Shown here one piece after another: positions 52,375-60,445 of a stretch of DNA of 64,000 nt. Each line of letters begins with the position of its first letter. The first letter of the stretch is position 1. Source of the DNA: Cryptosporangium arvum DSM 44712 (GTDB lineage Bacteria > Actinomycetota > Actinomycetes > Mycobacteriales > Cryptosporangiaceae). The position numbers were made by a program, and so were the translations under genes. The DNA is taken from positions 2,914,001 through 2,978,000 of the forward strand of contig NZ_KK073874.1 of NCBI RefSeq assembly GCF_000585375.1, given 5' to 3'. The notes below the pieces were generated by a model. It ran no database searches. It worked only from the letters and a program-made list of their open reading frames with translations, and had not been told where the DNA came from.

Positions 52375-52815
52375 GTGACCGTCCGCCGGATGGACAACGT
52401 CCTCATCGTCGTCGAGGACCTCGACGCCGTGACCGCGTTCTTCGTCGAGATCGGCTTGGAGCTGGAGGGCCGGATGCCCGTCGAGGGACGCTGGGTGGAG
52501 AGCGTGATCGGGATCAGTGACGTCCGGCAGGAGGTCGCCATGCTCACGGTCCCGGGCGGTCACGGCCGGATCGAGCTGGCGATGTTCCACACGCCGGAGG
52601 CGATCAGCGGCGTCCCGATCGACGCACCGGCGAACACCCTGGGTATTCGTCGCGTGATGTTCGCCGTGGACGACATCGACGACGTCGTGGCCCGGTTGTG
52701 TGCCCGGGGAGCCGAGTTGGTCGGGGAGGTCGCCCGCTACGAGGACGTCTACCGGCTCTGCTACGTGCGTGGACCGGAAGGCATCGTCGTCGGGCTCGCC
52801 GAACCACTCGGGTGA
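52375..52815 (+). CDS. VOC (glyoxalase/bleomycin-resistance) family protein
   Basis: The 146-residue protein has the duplicated beta-alpha-beta-beta-beta modules of the vicinal-oxygen-chelate fold: MDNVLIVVEDLDAVTAFFVEIGLELEG and RVMFAVDDIDDVVARLCARGAELVGEV, ending GPEGIVVGLAEPLG. It resembles small glyoxalase-like proteins with unknown substrate. GTG 52375 is preceded by GAGAGGGACC. Confidence 0.85.
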   Translation: MTVRRMDNVLIVVEDLDAVTAFFVEIGLELEGRMPVEGRWVESVIGISDVRQEVAMLTVPGGHGRIELAMFHTPEAISGVPIDAPANTLGIRRVMFAVDDIDDVVARLCARGAELVGEVARYEDVYRLCYVRGPEGIVVGLAEPLG

Positions 52816-52829
52816 GGCCGCGAGGACAG

Positions 52830-53306
52830 TTACATCGTGGAGAGCGCGACCGCGAACACCACGCCGGAGGCGGCGAGCAGGCCGCTGAGCGTTCCGCCCA
52901 TCACCAGCAGCGCCGGCCGGGTCCGCACCCAGAGACGGAGCAGCAGGTAGATGCCCGCCGCGCCGATGAACGCCAGCACGGCGAGGTAGGAGACGAGCAG
53001 GAAGCTGAGGCTGATCAGCGCGGCGGCTCCGACGGCGGTCAGGGCCGCGGGCCGCCGACCGATGTCGCGGACCAGCACGAAGTACGCGATGGCGCCGCTG
53101 AACAGGACGACCGCGGCCACCAGCGCGGCCACGGCGACGTGAGCGAGCAGGACCATCAGCACGAGGGCCGCCGCGACGCCCGCCGCAGCGCCGGCGCCGT
53201 TCGCCGCAGCGCGCTGCGGACCCTGCCTTCCGGCCGACACGACGAAGATCACGCCTCCGGCGTACAGCGCAGCCAAGCCGAAGACCACTGCGAGAAATGA
53301 GTCCAT
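52830..53306 (-). CDS. Hypothetical polytopic membrane protein
   Basis: The ~158-residue protein consists almost wholly of five hydrophobic helices with small Ala/Val/Gly-rich loops and no conserved motif that I recognise. Start MDSFLAVV at 53306 begins directly at the first TM. A longer TTG-started version from 53378 would add a polar 24-residue N-terminus. It is convergent with the VOC gene (14-bp gap). Confidence 0.55.
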   Translation of the reverse strand: MDSFLAVVFGLAALYAGGVIFVVSAGRQGPQRAAANGAGAAAGVAAALVLMVLLAHVAVAALVAAVVLFSGAIAYFVLVRDIGRRPAALTAVGAAALISLSFLLVSYLAVLAFIGAAGIYLLLRLWVRTRPALLVMGGTLSGLLAASGVVFAVALSTM

Positions 53307-53522
53307 TGCCGCGACGTCACTCAAGTCGTCCAGCCTCCCGACGTTCGTTTCGCGGGGTACCTCCCCGGTCGGAACCAAGTTCTCGCGGACCGGCTCGACG
53401 CTCGGTCGGGCGCATGACGCCGCGAACGTTAGCTCCGGAACACTCGCTCAGCGAGCGGCACGGGCACCCGGCCCTCGGCGTGTGGGGTCCCCGCCAGGGG
53501 CGCCTTCTCCGGAGGGATCCGC

Positions 53523-54068
53523 ATGAAGACCAGGCGAAGAACGATCGGCTCGGCCTTGGCGCTAGCGGCGGCACAGTGTGCGGCGCTCGTCGGCATTTCC
53601 GAACCGGCGAACGCCGATTCCGACCGGATCACCCAGGGCGAAGCCGCAGCCGTCTATCAAGCCGCCGGGGCAGGCGGTGGCGCGATTCTGAGCCGCGGGC
53701 ACGGGCGATTCGTCGGCGCCCCGGCCAATCAGAACGTCGCCATCCGGCCCTATTTCGACAACAACCTGCACTACTGCGCCGACGACTGGCATGCGCTGTG
53801 GACGCGGCCGGCACCGGAACCTGCGTCTGAGCACCGGACGTCTGCGGCCCGGAGCGCGCGGTGCGCGTTCCGGGCCGGTCGTACCACCTCGGCTCAGGGG
53901 CGGACCAGGCCGCGGCCGGTGACCAGCGGCAGGTCGAGAGCGGTGAGCAGGCCGGGCGGTGCGGCCACCACCGCGGGTACCGAGTTGACCAGGCGCATCG
54001 CGGTGGCCTTCAGGCCGGCCGTGTTGTGGTCGCCGTCCGTGGCCAGCATCGTCATGTCGAGCGTGTAG
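53523..54068 (+). CDS. Secreted protein, probably frameshifted near its 3' end
   Basis: The N-terminus is a clear Sec signal peptide (KTRRR, then a hydrophobic run, cleavage near ANA-DS at residue 31) behind GGAGG. The mature part contains HGRFVGAPANQN and FDNNLHYCADDWH. After LW (about 53800) the frame continues with low-complexity Arg/Ala sequence through a terminator hairpin (53846-53876) and 175 bp into the neighbouring gene. This looks non-coding. One base earlier or later the other frame reads AVDAAGTGTCV and stops at 53828-53830, just before the hairpin. I think the real protein is about 102 residues ending GTCV and that a one-base frameshift is present, genuine or a sequencing error. 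Confidence 0.45.
   Translation: MKTRRRTIGSALALAAAQCAALVGISEPANADSDRITQGEAAAVYQAAGAGGGAILSRGHGRFVGAPANQNVAIRPYFDNNLHYCADDWHALWTRPAPEPASEHRTSAARSARCAFRAGRTTSAQGRTRPRPVTSGRSRAVSRPGGAATTAGTELTRRIAVAFRPAVLWSPSVASIVMSSV
53846..53876. terminator. Hairpin terminator between convergent genes
   Basis: GGCCCGGA (53846-53853) pairs with TCCGGGCC (53869-53876); an inner GCGCGC/GCGCGT extends the stem to about 14 pairs with a 3-nt loop. It sits 15 bp after the alternative stop at 53830 and 17 bp after the stop of the convergent gene at 53894. Confidence 0.75.
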
Positions 54069-54964
54069 TTCGGCTCGCCGGTCACCACCACCCGGTATCC
54101 GCCCTGGCCGGTCGGTTGCGGCCAGTCGGGGCCGAGGTCCGGGCGCAGACGGGTGATGTGCTCCAGGACGCACACCGCGCGGCCGCCTCGCATGCCGCGG
54201 ACTTCGAAGCGCAGCGCGGCCGCGGTGCCCTCGCCGATCGAACCCGACGGGATGTCGAACGCCTCGGGTGCGGGCAGCCGCGAGAACGACTCCTCGACCG
54301 CGTCGAGTTCGACGTCGAGCCCGGCCGCCAGCTGACGCACCACCGAGCCCCAGGCGATACCCAGGACACCGGGCTGCAGCAGCATCGGGACGTCGTCGAT
54401 CGGCTTGCCGAAACCCATGATGTCGAACAGCACCGTCGGGTTGTCGTAGGTCGAGTAGTCGAGGATCTCCAGGCAGCGGACCTCGTCGATGCGCTCTGAC
54501 AAGCTGGTGAGCGTCAGCGCCATCCAGTCGTTGGCGAAGCCGGGGTCGATGCCGTTGACCCACAGCGAGGCGCCGCCCTCCGCCGCCGCGGCGCGGATCG
54601 GGTCGGTCAGGCCGGCCGGCACCACGCCGTCGGGGTACTGCAGGAACACCGGCCCGGACGACACGACGTTGACGCCCGCGCGCAGGAAGCGGGTGAGGTC
54701 GGCGATCGCGTCGGGCAGCCGGTCGTCGGCCATCGCGGTGTAGACGACGCAGTCGGGGTTCAGGGCGAGCAGGGCGTCGGCGTCGTCGGTGGCCTCGACG
54801 CCCAGGGTGCGGCCGAGCCCGGCCAGCTCACCGGCGTCGCGGCCGACCTTGGCCGGGTTGGAGACCCAGACGCCGGCCAGCTCCAGGTCGGGCCGGGCGT
54901 CGACGCCGGCGATCGTGTGCTTGCCGACGTTGCCGGTGCTCCATTGCACCACGCGCAGAGTCAT
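53894..54964 (-). CDS. DAPDH-like NAD(P)-dependent dehydrogenase (dihydrodipicolinate reductase superfamily)
   Basis: The 356-residue protein has an N-terminal Rossmann domain (VVQWSTGNVGKHTIAG, then VVYTAMADDRLPDAIADL), NVVSSGPVFLQYP, GIDPGFANDWMALTLTSL, and a C-terminal domain with TGEPNYTLDMTMLATDGDHNTAGLKATAMRLVN. This is the actinobacterial group often named dihydrodipicolinate reductase or 2,4-diaminopentanoate dehydrogenase-like, abundant in steroid- and lipid-degrading genera. It is downstream of the SDR (10-bp gap), likely co-transcribed. The physiological substrate is unknown. Confidence 0.85.
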   Translation of the reverse strand: MTLRVVQWSTGNVGKHTIAGVDARPDLELAGVWVSNPAKVGRDAGELAGLGRTLGVEATDDADALLALNPDCVVYTAMADDRLPDAIADLTRFLRAGVNVVSSGPVFLQYPDGVVPAGLTDPIRAAAAEGGASLWVNGIDPGFANDWMALTLTSLSERIDEVRCLEILDYSTYDNPTVLFDIMGFGKPIDDVPMLLQPGVLGIAWGSVVRQLAAGLDVELDAVEESFSRLPAPEAFDIPSGSIGEGTAAALRFEVRGMRGGRAVCVLEHITRLRPDLGPDWPQPTGQGGYRVVVTGEPNYTLDMTMLATDGDHNTAGLKATAMRLVNSVPAVVAAPPGLLTALDLPLVTGRGLVRP

Positions 54965-54974
54965 GCGGTCCCCT

Positions 54975-55760
54975 TCAGAGATCGGGCAGGCCGAGGTCGA
55001 GGTTCGGGGTGCGGAGGCCGCCGTCGACCTGGAGGATCGCGCCGGTGACGTACGCGCCGGCGGGGGAGGAGAGGTACACGACCGCGGCCGCGATGTCCTC
55101 GGCGTCGCCGATCCGCTTCAGCGGCGTGTTCTGCTCCATCGTCGTGCGCAGCTCGTCGTTGTCGAGAACGAGTTCTAGTGCGGAGGTGGCGATCGAGCCG
55201 ACCGCGATCGCGTTCACCCGGACGCGGGGAGCGAGGTCGGCGGCCGCGATGCGGGTGTAGTGGGCCAGCGCGGCCTTCGCGGTGCCGTAGGCGGCGTAGC
55301 CGCGGGCCGGGAGCCGGCCCATCACCGACGAGATGTTGACGATCGCGCCGTTGGTCTCCAGCAGCGCGGGTACCGCGGCGGTGGTGAGCGCGTGGGCGGT
55401 GGAGACGTTGAAGTGGAACGCCGACTCCAAGCGGCGCACGCTGGTCTTCAGCAGCGGGCGCGGCATCTCGCCGCCGACGTTGTTGACGACGATGTCGAGG
55501 TGCCCGAACGCGTCGACGGCCCGTTCGGCCAGGCTCGCGGCCGCGTCGGCGTCGCTCAGGTCGGCGGCCGCGATCACGGCTTTGCGGCCGGTGGTGGCGA
55601 TGCGGTCGGCGACCGCGCGGAGGTCGTCCTCGGTGCGGGCGGAGATCAGCACGTCGGCGCCGGCCTCGGCCAGGGCGAGCGCGGTGGCCGCGCCGATGCC
55701 CCGCCCTGCCCCGGTGACCACCGCGACCTTCCCGTCCAGCCGGAACCGGTCCAGAATCAT
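54975..55760 (-). CDS. Short-chain dehydrogenase/reductase
   Basis: The 261-residue classical SDR has TGAGRGIG (cofactor), NNVGG (the NNAG position), NISSVMG with catalytic Ser, YGTAK in place of YxxxK with Tyr, and [18 protein letters not shown] at the C-terminus. Asp/Arg around ISARTEDDL suggest NADP(H) preference. It starts ten bases from a KstR-like dyad and is divergent from an alpha/beta hydrolase. An alcohol or hydroxyacyl substrate in lipid or steroid metabolism is plausible. Confidence 0.9.
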   Translation of the reverse strand: MILDRFRLDGKVAVVTGAGRGIGAATALALAEAGADVLISARTEDDLRAVADRIATTGRKAVIAAADLSDADAAASLAERAVDAFGHLDIVVNNVGGEMPRPLLKTSVRRLESAFHFNVSTAHALTTAAVPALLETNGAIVNISSVMGRLPARGYAAYGTAKAALAHYTRIAAADLAPRVRVNAIAVGSIATSALELVLDNDELRTTMEQNTPLKRIGDAEDIAAAVVYLSSPAGAYVTGAILQVDGGLRTPNLDLGLPDL

Positions 55761-55769
55761 GCGCGAAAC

Positions 55770-55783
55770 TGTAACAGGTTCTA
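55770..55783. promoter_or_regulatory. KstR-like palindrome in the SDR/hydrolase divergent promoter
   Basis: TGTAACAGGTTCTA fits the actinobacterial KstR consensus TNNAACNNGTTNNA exactly. It lies 10 bp before the SDR start and 80 bp from the hydrolase start. A wider GTAAC...GTTAC dyad (55771-55791) overlaps it. Any TetR-family regulator of lipid catabolism could use such a site. Confidence 0.5.
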
Positions 55784-55862
55784 CCCCGTTACCGGGTGGC
55801 CGAGCTGCGGCGGACCGGCGCCGGATGGTTGAGTGGGGAGACCTACGGCGAAAGGGACACCG

Positions 55863-56744
55863 ATGACCGGAACGCCGGCGTGGCTGACCGACGCGCTCGC
55901 GGCCGACGTCGAACTCGGCGTCGTCGAGGTCGACGGCGTGGCGATCCACTACCGCGCCTGGGGCAAACCGGGCAACGAGAACGGGATCGTGTTCGTTCAC
56001 GGCGGTGCGGCGCACAGCCGCTGGTGGGACCACGTCGCACCGTTCTTCGCCGGTGACCGCCGGGTGGTCGCGCTCGACCTCTCCGGCCACGGCGACAGCG
56101 GCCGGCGCGAGGAGTACCTGATGGCGCGCTGGGCCGACGAGGTGCTCGCCGCCGCCGCGCACGGCGGTGCCGGCCCGAACCCGCTGGTCATCGGCCACAG
56201 CATGGGCGGCATGGTCGCGATCACCGCCGCCCGGCTGCGCGGCACCGAGCTGGCCGGCGCGGTCGCCGTCGACACCCCGTTCTGGGAGGACCAGCCCGAG
56301 GAGCAGGCGGCCGGCGCTCAGCAGGCGTTCGGGCCGCTGCGGCGGTACCCGAGCCGCGAGGCCGCGCTCAAACGCTTCAAGCTGATCCCGGAGCAGGACG
56401 GGAACGACCCGGCCATCCACGCCCACATCGCCGAGACGTCGCTGCGCGCGATCGACGGCGACTGGAACTGGAAGTTCGACCCCAACGTGTTCCGCGGGCG
56501 GGGACGGCCCGTTCCGCTGGAACTACCCCGGTGCCGGGTGGCCGTGTTCCGCGCCGAGCACGGCCTGGTGCCGCCGGACATGGGGGAGCGGATCGCGGAA
56601 CGCCTCGGCCGGGTCGTGCCGGTCGTGGAGATCCCGCTCGCCGCTCACCACGTGATGATCGACCAGCCGCTCTCCCTGATCACCGCGCTCCGGACGCTGC
56701 TGGCCGACTGGACCCACTCGGAGCCGCACCGGCCGGAGGCCTGA
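55863..56744 (+). CDS. Alpha/beta hydrolase
   Basis: The ~293-residue protein has oxyanion motif [22 protein letters not shown], nucleophile elbow GHSMGG (Ser around residue 118), and a C-terminal His in [11 protein letters not shown] lid-like insert lies between. It resembles esterases or C-C bond hydrolases of degradative pathways. ATG 55863 follows GAAAGGG; an in-frame upstream ATG at 55833 is less likely. The 3' end overlaps the convergent membrane gene by 65 bp. Confidence 0.85.
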   Translation: MTGTPAWLTDALAADVELGVVEVDGVAIHYRAWGKPGNENGIVFVHGGAAHSRWWDHVAPFFAGDRRVVALDLSGHGDSGRREEYLMARWADEVLAAAAHGGAGPNPLVIGHSMGGMVAITAARLRGTELAGAVAVDTPFWEDQPEEQAAGAQQAFGPLRRYPSREAALKRFKLIPEQDGNDPAIHAHIAETSLRAIDGDWNWKFDPNVFRGRGRPVPLELPRCRVAVFRAEHGLVPPDMGERIAERLGRVVPVVEIPLAAHHVMIDQPLSLITALRTLLADWTHSEPHRPEA

Positions 56745-57531
56745 GCACGGCTCCGAACGCCAGCCCCGTGAACACCACGAACAGGTACGTGTCGAACCCG
56801 GTCACGTCCCACACCAGCAGCGCGTCCCCGGGCGGCATGCCCCCGACGCCGAACCCGGTCAGCGAGACGAACAGCCAGGCCGGTGCGTACGCGAAGTCGA
56901 GCGGCACGGCGCTCAGCGCCATCATCACGACGGTCGCCACGTGCGCGGCCACCAGCGCCACGGCGGCCCCGGCCGCCGACCCGAACCGGGGCAGCCGACC
57001 GGCCAGCGTCAACGCGACGGCGAGACCGGCGAAGAACACCAGGAACGCCGGCGCGTGCACCTGGAGCGCGCTCGCGGGCGACGCCGTGCCCGCGTTGAAC
57101 AGCACTCCCACCGCCCATCCGGGCACGGTCACCGCGAGGATCCGCCACCCCGTCCCGACGCGCACGGCCCACCGCCGGCCGAGCAGCCCGGCCGCGACGG
57201 CCAGCCCGGCCGCGAACACGGCCATCAGCGACGTCTGGGTGTCGGCGCCGAGCACCGCGGACGCCAGCCGGGTCGGTACCACGCCGAGGAAGAGCGCCAC
57301 GGTCGCGACGACCGGCGCGATCACGATCAGCCGGAACCCGCGCCAGGTCAGCGTCGGGCCGCCCCGGGGCCGGGCCAGCGCGAGGCTCGCCGCGTACCGC
57401 AGCGCGGGGCCGCCGCGCCCTTCGGCCGCGAGCACGGCCAGCTCCGCCTCCCACTCCCGGCGGTCGTCCTCCCGGTCGGCTGCGGGGGAGCGGCGGACGG
57501 CGAGCGCCACCAGCGCCCGGGCCAGCCTCAC
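56680..57531 (-). CDS. Membrane protein co-transcribed with a PadR regulator
   Basis: The ~283-residue protein has a cytoplasmic N-terminal ~70 residues (DDRREWEAELAVLAAEGRGG, typical of PadR-linked permease/anti-sigma-like proteins) followed by about seven TM helices. GTG 57531 overlaps the PadR stop (GTGA). PadR-membrane protein pairs are common in actinobacteria and often self-regulate. No transport motif is seen, so function is unassigned. Confidence 0.72.
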   Translation of the reverse strand: MRLARALVALAVRRSPAADREDDRREWEAELAVLAAEGRGGPALRYAASLALARPRGGPTLTWRGFRLIVIAPVVATVALFLGVVPTRLASAVLGADTQTSLMAVFAAGLAVAAGLLGRRWAVRVGTGWRILAVTVPGWAVGVLFNAGTASPASALQVHAPAFLVFFAGLAVALTLAGRLPRFGSAAGAAVALVAAHVATVVMMALSAVPLDFAYAPAWLFVSLTGFGVGGMPPGDALLVWDVTGFDTYLFVVFTGLAFGAVLRPPAGAAPSGSSRPAASGAR

Positions 57532-57833
57532 CAGGCCGTCCGCAGGTCCGGCGGGGACGTCCGCGCGCGGAGTTCGGCGAGCGCCCGGCGGGCCTCGACC
57601 GCTCCCTCCGCGGTGAGCCGGTAGTACCGGCGGGCGGGCCGGCCGGCGGCGACCGGATCGATCGCCTCCCAGTCCGCGGTGAGCCAGCGCGCCTCGGTCA
57701 GGCGGCGCAGAATGGGGTAGAGCGTTCCGCTGGCCAGGCCGGCCGCCCGCATCAGCTCGAGCCCGTAGTGGTCGGCGTCGGGCTCGGCCAGCAGGGCCGC
57801 CAGCACTTGTGCCGTCGACACCGTGATTCGCAT
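57528..57833 (-). CDS. PadR-family transcriptional regulator
   Basis: The 101-residue small PadR has wHTH STAQVLAALLAEPDADHYGLELMRAAGLASGTLYPILRRLTEARWL, wing RPARRYYRLTAEGA, and a short C-terminal dimer helix. It probably binds the GAGTTG/CAACTC dyad at its own start. It is divergent from the glcDEF operon (54-bp gap) and may also regulate that. Confidence 0.9.
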   Translation of the reverse strand: MRITVSTAQVLAALLAEPDADHYGLELMRAAGLASGTLYPILRRLTEARWLTADWEAIDPVAAGRPARRYYRLTAEGAVEARRALAELRARTSPPDLRTAW

Positions 57834-57855
57834 GAGTTGAACTATATCGCAACTC
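57834..57855. promoter_or_regulatory. Candidate PadR operator
   Basis: GAGTTG (57834-57839) and CAACTC (57850-57855) are inverted around an AT-rich 10-bp spacer (AACTATATCG), directly abutting the PadR start codon and 33 bp before glcD. Autoregulation is the simplest reading. Confidence 0.5.
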
Positions 57856-57887
57856 TACATAGGGTGCTGGCGGTTACCGTCGGACGT

Positions 57888-59336
57888 ATGGGCACCGACC
57901 TGGTCGCGGCGTTGCAACGGGTGGTCGGCATCGAGTGGACGTACACCGACCCGCACGAGCTCCGTACCTACGAGTCCGACGGGCTGCTGCAGTACCGCGC
58001 GCTGCCGCGGGTGGCGGTCCACCCCGGCTCGGCCGAGGAGGTCCGGGCGGTCGTGCGGCTCTGCGCCGACGCCGAGGTGCCGTGGGTGGCCCGGGGCGCC
58101 GGTTCGGGCCTCTCCGGCGGCGCGCTCCCGGTCGCCGACGGCGTCCTCATCGTCTTGACCAGGCTCAACCGCATCCTCGACGTGGACCTGGACAACGCCA
58201 GGGTCTGTGTGGAACCCGGGGTCACCAACGCCGCGGTGTCGGCGGCGGTCGGGCCGGGCTTCTTCTACCCGCCGGACCCGTCCAGCCAGATCGTGTGCTC
58301 GATCGGCGGCAACGTGGCCGAGAACTCCGGCGGGGCGCACTGCTTCAAATACGGTTTCACGACGAACTACGTCACCGGCCTGGAGGTCGTCCTGACCGAC
58401 GGCGAGCTGGTCCGCCTGGGGGGAGAAGGACTCGATACCCCGGGTTACGACCTGCTCGGGGCCTTCGTCGGATCCGAGGGCACGCTCGGCGTGGCGACCA
58501 AGATCTGGCTGCGGATCGTGCCGTCGCCGGAGGCCGTCCGGACGCTCGTCGCGTTCTTCGACTCCACGCACGCGGCCGGTGAGGCGGTGTCGGAGATCGT
58601 GCGGGGCGGCGTCGTGCCGGGCGCGATCGAGATGATGGACGCGGTGACGATCGACGCCGCCGAGCGGATGGCGCACGCGGGTTACCCGGTCGGCCGCGGG
58701 GCGGCGCTGCTGGTGGAGCTCGACGGCCCCGAGGACGAGTGCGAAACGCTCTTCGCCGACGTGGTGGCGATCTGCGAGCGGTGCGGCTCCGACGACGTGC
58801 GGGTCAGCCGGGACGACGCCGAGCGCGCGCTGTTCTGGAAGACACGCAAGGCCGCGTTCCCGGCGATGGGGCGCATCTCGCCGAACTATTTCGTGCAGGA
58901 CGGGGTCATCCCGCGCACCACGCTGCCCGACGTGCTGGAACGCATCGAGGCGCTGGCCACCGAGGCCGGGCTGACCGTCGCGAACGTGTTCCACGCCGGG
59001 GACGGGAACCTCCATCCGCTCGTCTGTTACGACGGCCGGGTGCCCGGCGAGGCGGAGCGGGCCGAGGAGCTGGCCGGGGCGATCCTGCAGGTCTGCCTGG
59101 ACGCCGGCGGCTCGATCACCGGCGAGCACGGCGTGGGTGTCGACAAGCGCAAACACATGACGAAGATGTTCTCGCCGTCCGATCTGGACGCGTTCCAGCG
59201 GCTGCGTTGCGCGTTCGACCCGGCGGGCCTGGCCAACCCCGGCAAGGTGATGCCGACGCCCCGGCTCTGCGGTGAGGTGCCGGGGCCCTACCGGCAGCAC
59301 CCGATGGAGGCCGCCGGGCTGGCGGAGCGGTTCTGA
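57888..59336 (+). CDS. glcD: Glycolate oxidase-type FAD-linked oxidase, GlcD-like
   Basis: The 482-residue PCMH-type flavoprotein has the FAD-binding segment ARGAGSGLSGGALPVADGVLIV, PPDPSSQIVCSIGGNVAENSGG, and C-terminal oxidase motifs NVFHAGDGNLHPLV and GGSITGEHGVGVDKR, with HGVG near the flavin. With GlcE and GlcF it forms the membrane-associated glycolate (or D-lactate/D-2-hydroxyacid) dehydrogenase. ATG 57888 was chosen; upstream frame belongs to the promoter and PadR region. It overlaps glcE as TGATG. Confidence 0.9.
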   Translation: MGTDLVAALQRVVGIEWTYTDPHELRTYESDGLLQYRALPRVAVHPGSAEEVRAVVRLCADAEVPWVARGAGSGLSGGALPVADGVLIVLTRLNRILDVDLDNARVCVEPGVTNAAVSAAVGPGFFYPPDPSSQIVCSIGGNVAENSGGAHCFKYGFTTNYVTGLEVVLTDGELVRLGGEGLDTPGYDLLGAFVGSEGTLGVATKIWLRIVPSPEAVRTLVAFFDSTHAAGEAVSEIVRGGVVPGAIEMMDAVTIDAAERMAHAGYPVGRGAALLVELDGPEDECETLFADVVAICERCGSDDVRVSRDDAERALFWKTRKAAFPAMGRISPNYFVQDGVIPRTTLPDVLERIEALATEAGLTVANVFHAGDGNLHPLVCYDGRVPGEAERAEELAGAILQVCLDAGGSITGEHGVGVDKRKHMTKMFSPSDLDAFQRLRCAFDPAGLANPGKVMPTPRLCGEVPGPYRQHPMEAAGLAERF

Positions 59337-60445
59337 TGCCCGCGCTCCGGCCCGGCTCGATCGACGAGGCCGCCGAGTCGCTGCGTGCGCTCGGCGGCGC
59401 CGGCACGCCCGTCCGGCCGGTCGGGTCCGGGAGCCGCGCGGGCTGGGGCGGCGGTGCGACCGGCACCGAGCTGCACACCACCGGCCTGAACCGGATCCTG
59501 GAGCACAACCCCGGCGACTTCACCGCGGTCCTGGAGTGCGGCGTCCCGCTCGCGGACGCCCAGAAGGTGTTCGCCTCCGCCGGGCAGTGGCTCGCGCTGG
59601 ACCCCTCGCCGGGCGGCACGATCGGCGGTCTCGTCGCGACCGCCGACTCCGGGCCCGCGCGCCACCGCTACGGCGGCGTCCGCGACCTGGTGATCGGCGT
59701 GACGCTCGTGCTCTCCGACGGCACCGTCGCCCGGTCCGGCGGCAAGGTCATCAAGAACGTCGCCGGTTACGACCTGGGGAAGCTGTTCACCGGCTCGTTC
59801 GGCACGCTGGGGCTGGTGGCGGAGGTCGCGGTGCGGCTGCACCCGCTGCCGTCCGGCACCGCCACGGCGGTGGCCACGTTCACCGACCCGTCCGCGCTGG
59901 CCGAGGCCGCGTCCGGCCTGTCCCGCCGTCCGCTCGAGGCCCTGTCGCTCGACGCGGCGTGGCGCGCCGGGACGGGGCGGCTGTTGGTGCGCTTCGGCGG
60001 CGTGACGGCGACGAGCCAGGCGTCGCGGGTGGCGTCCGGGCTGGCCGGCGGGCCGGAGGTGGCCGTGGTCGAGGACGACGAGCCCCTCTGGGAGGCCCAG
60101 CGCTCCGCGCAGCGCTCGCCGTCCGGCGCGGTGCTGAAGGTGTCCCACCGCCCCACCGAGCTGGCCGCCGTCGTCCGCGCCGCCGACGCCGTGGGCGCCA
60201 CGGTCGTCTCCCGGGCCGCCCTGGGCCTGTCCTGGCTGGCCTTCCCGGACGCCGACCCGGACACCGTCGCGACCGTCCGGGAACAGCTGGCACCGGCGGC
60301 GGTGACCGTGCTGGACGGCGGTGACCGGGTGTCGGCACCGTGGCCGGACCTGGACGCGGGTGTCGTCGCGGTGCAGCAGCGGGTGAAGGCCCGGTTCGAC
60401 CCGGCGCGGATCTTCCGCCCCGGCACGTTCGTAGGAGGCCTGTGA
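59336..60445 (+). CDS. glcE: Glycolate oxidase FAD-binding subunit, GlcE-like
   Basis: The 369-residue protein has the same PCMH FAD-binding fold but lacks the oxidase C-terminal domain of GlcD: VRPVGSGSRAGWGG, LDPSPGGTIGGLVATADSGPARHRYGGVRDLVIG and KNVAGYDLGKLFTGSFGTLG. This is diagnostic of GlcE. It overlaps both neighbours by one to four bases. Confidence 0.9.
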   Translation: MPALRPGSIDEAAESLRALGGAGTPVRPVGSGSRAGWGGGATGTELHTTGLNRILEHNPGDFTAVLECGVPLADAQKVFASAGQWLALDPSPGGTIGGLVATADSGPARHRYGGVRDLVIGVTLVLSDGTVARSGGKVIKNVAGYDLGKLFTGSFGTLGLVAEVAVRLHPLPSGTATAVATFTDPSALAEAASGLSRRPLEALSLDAAWRAGTGRLLVRFGGVTATSQASRVASGLAGGPEVAVVEDDEPLWEAQRSAQRSPSGAVLKVSHRPTELAAVVRAADAVGATVVSRAALGLSWLAFPDADPDTVATVREQLAPAAVTVLDGGDRVSAPWPDLDAGVVAVQQRVKARFDPARIFRPGTFVGGL

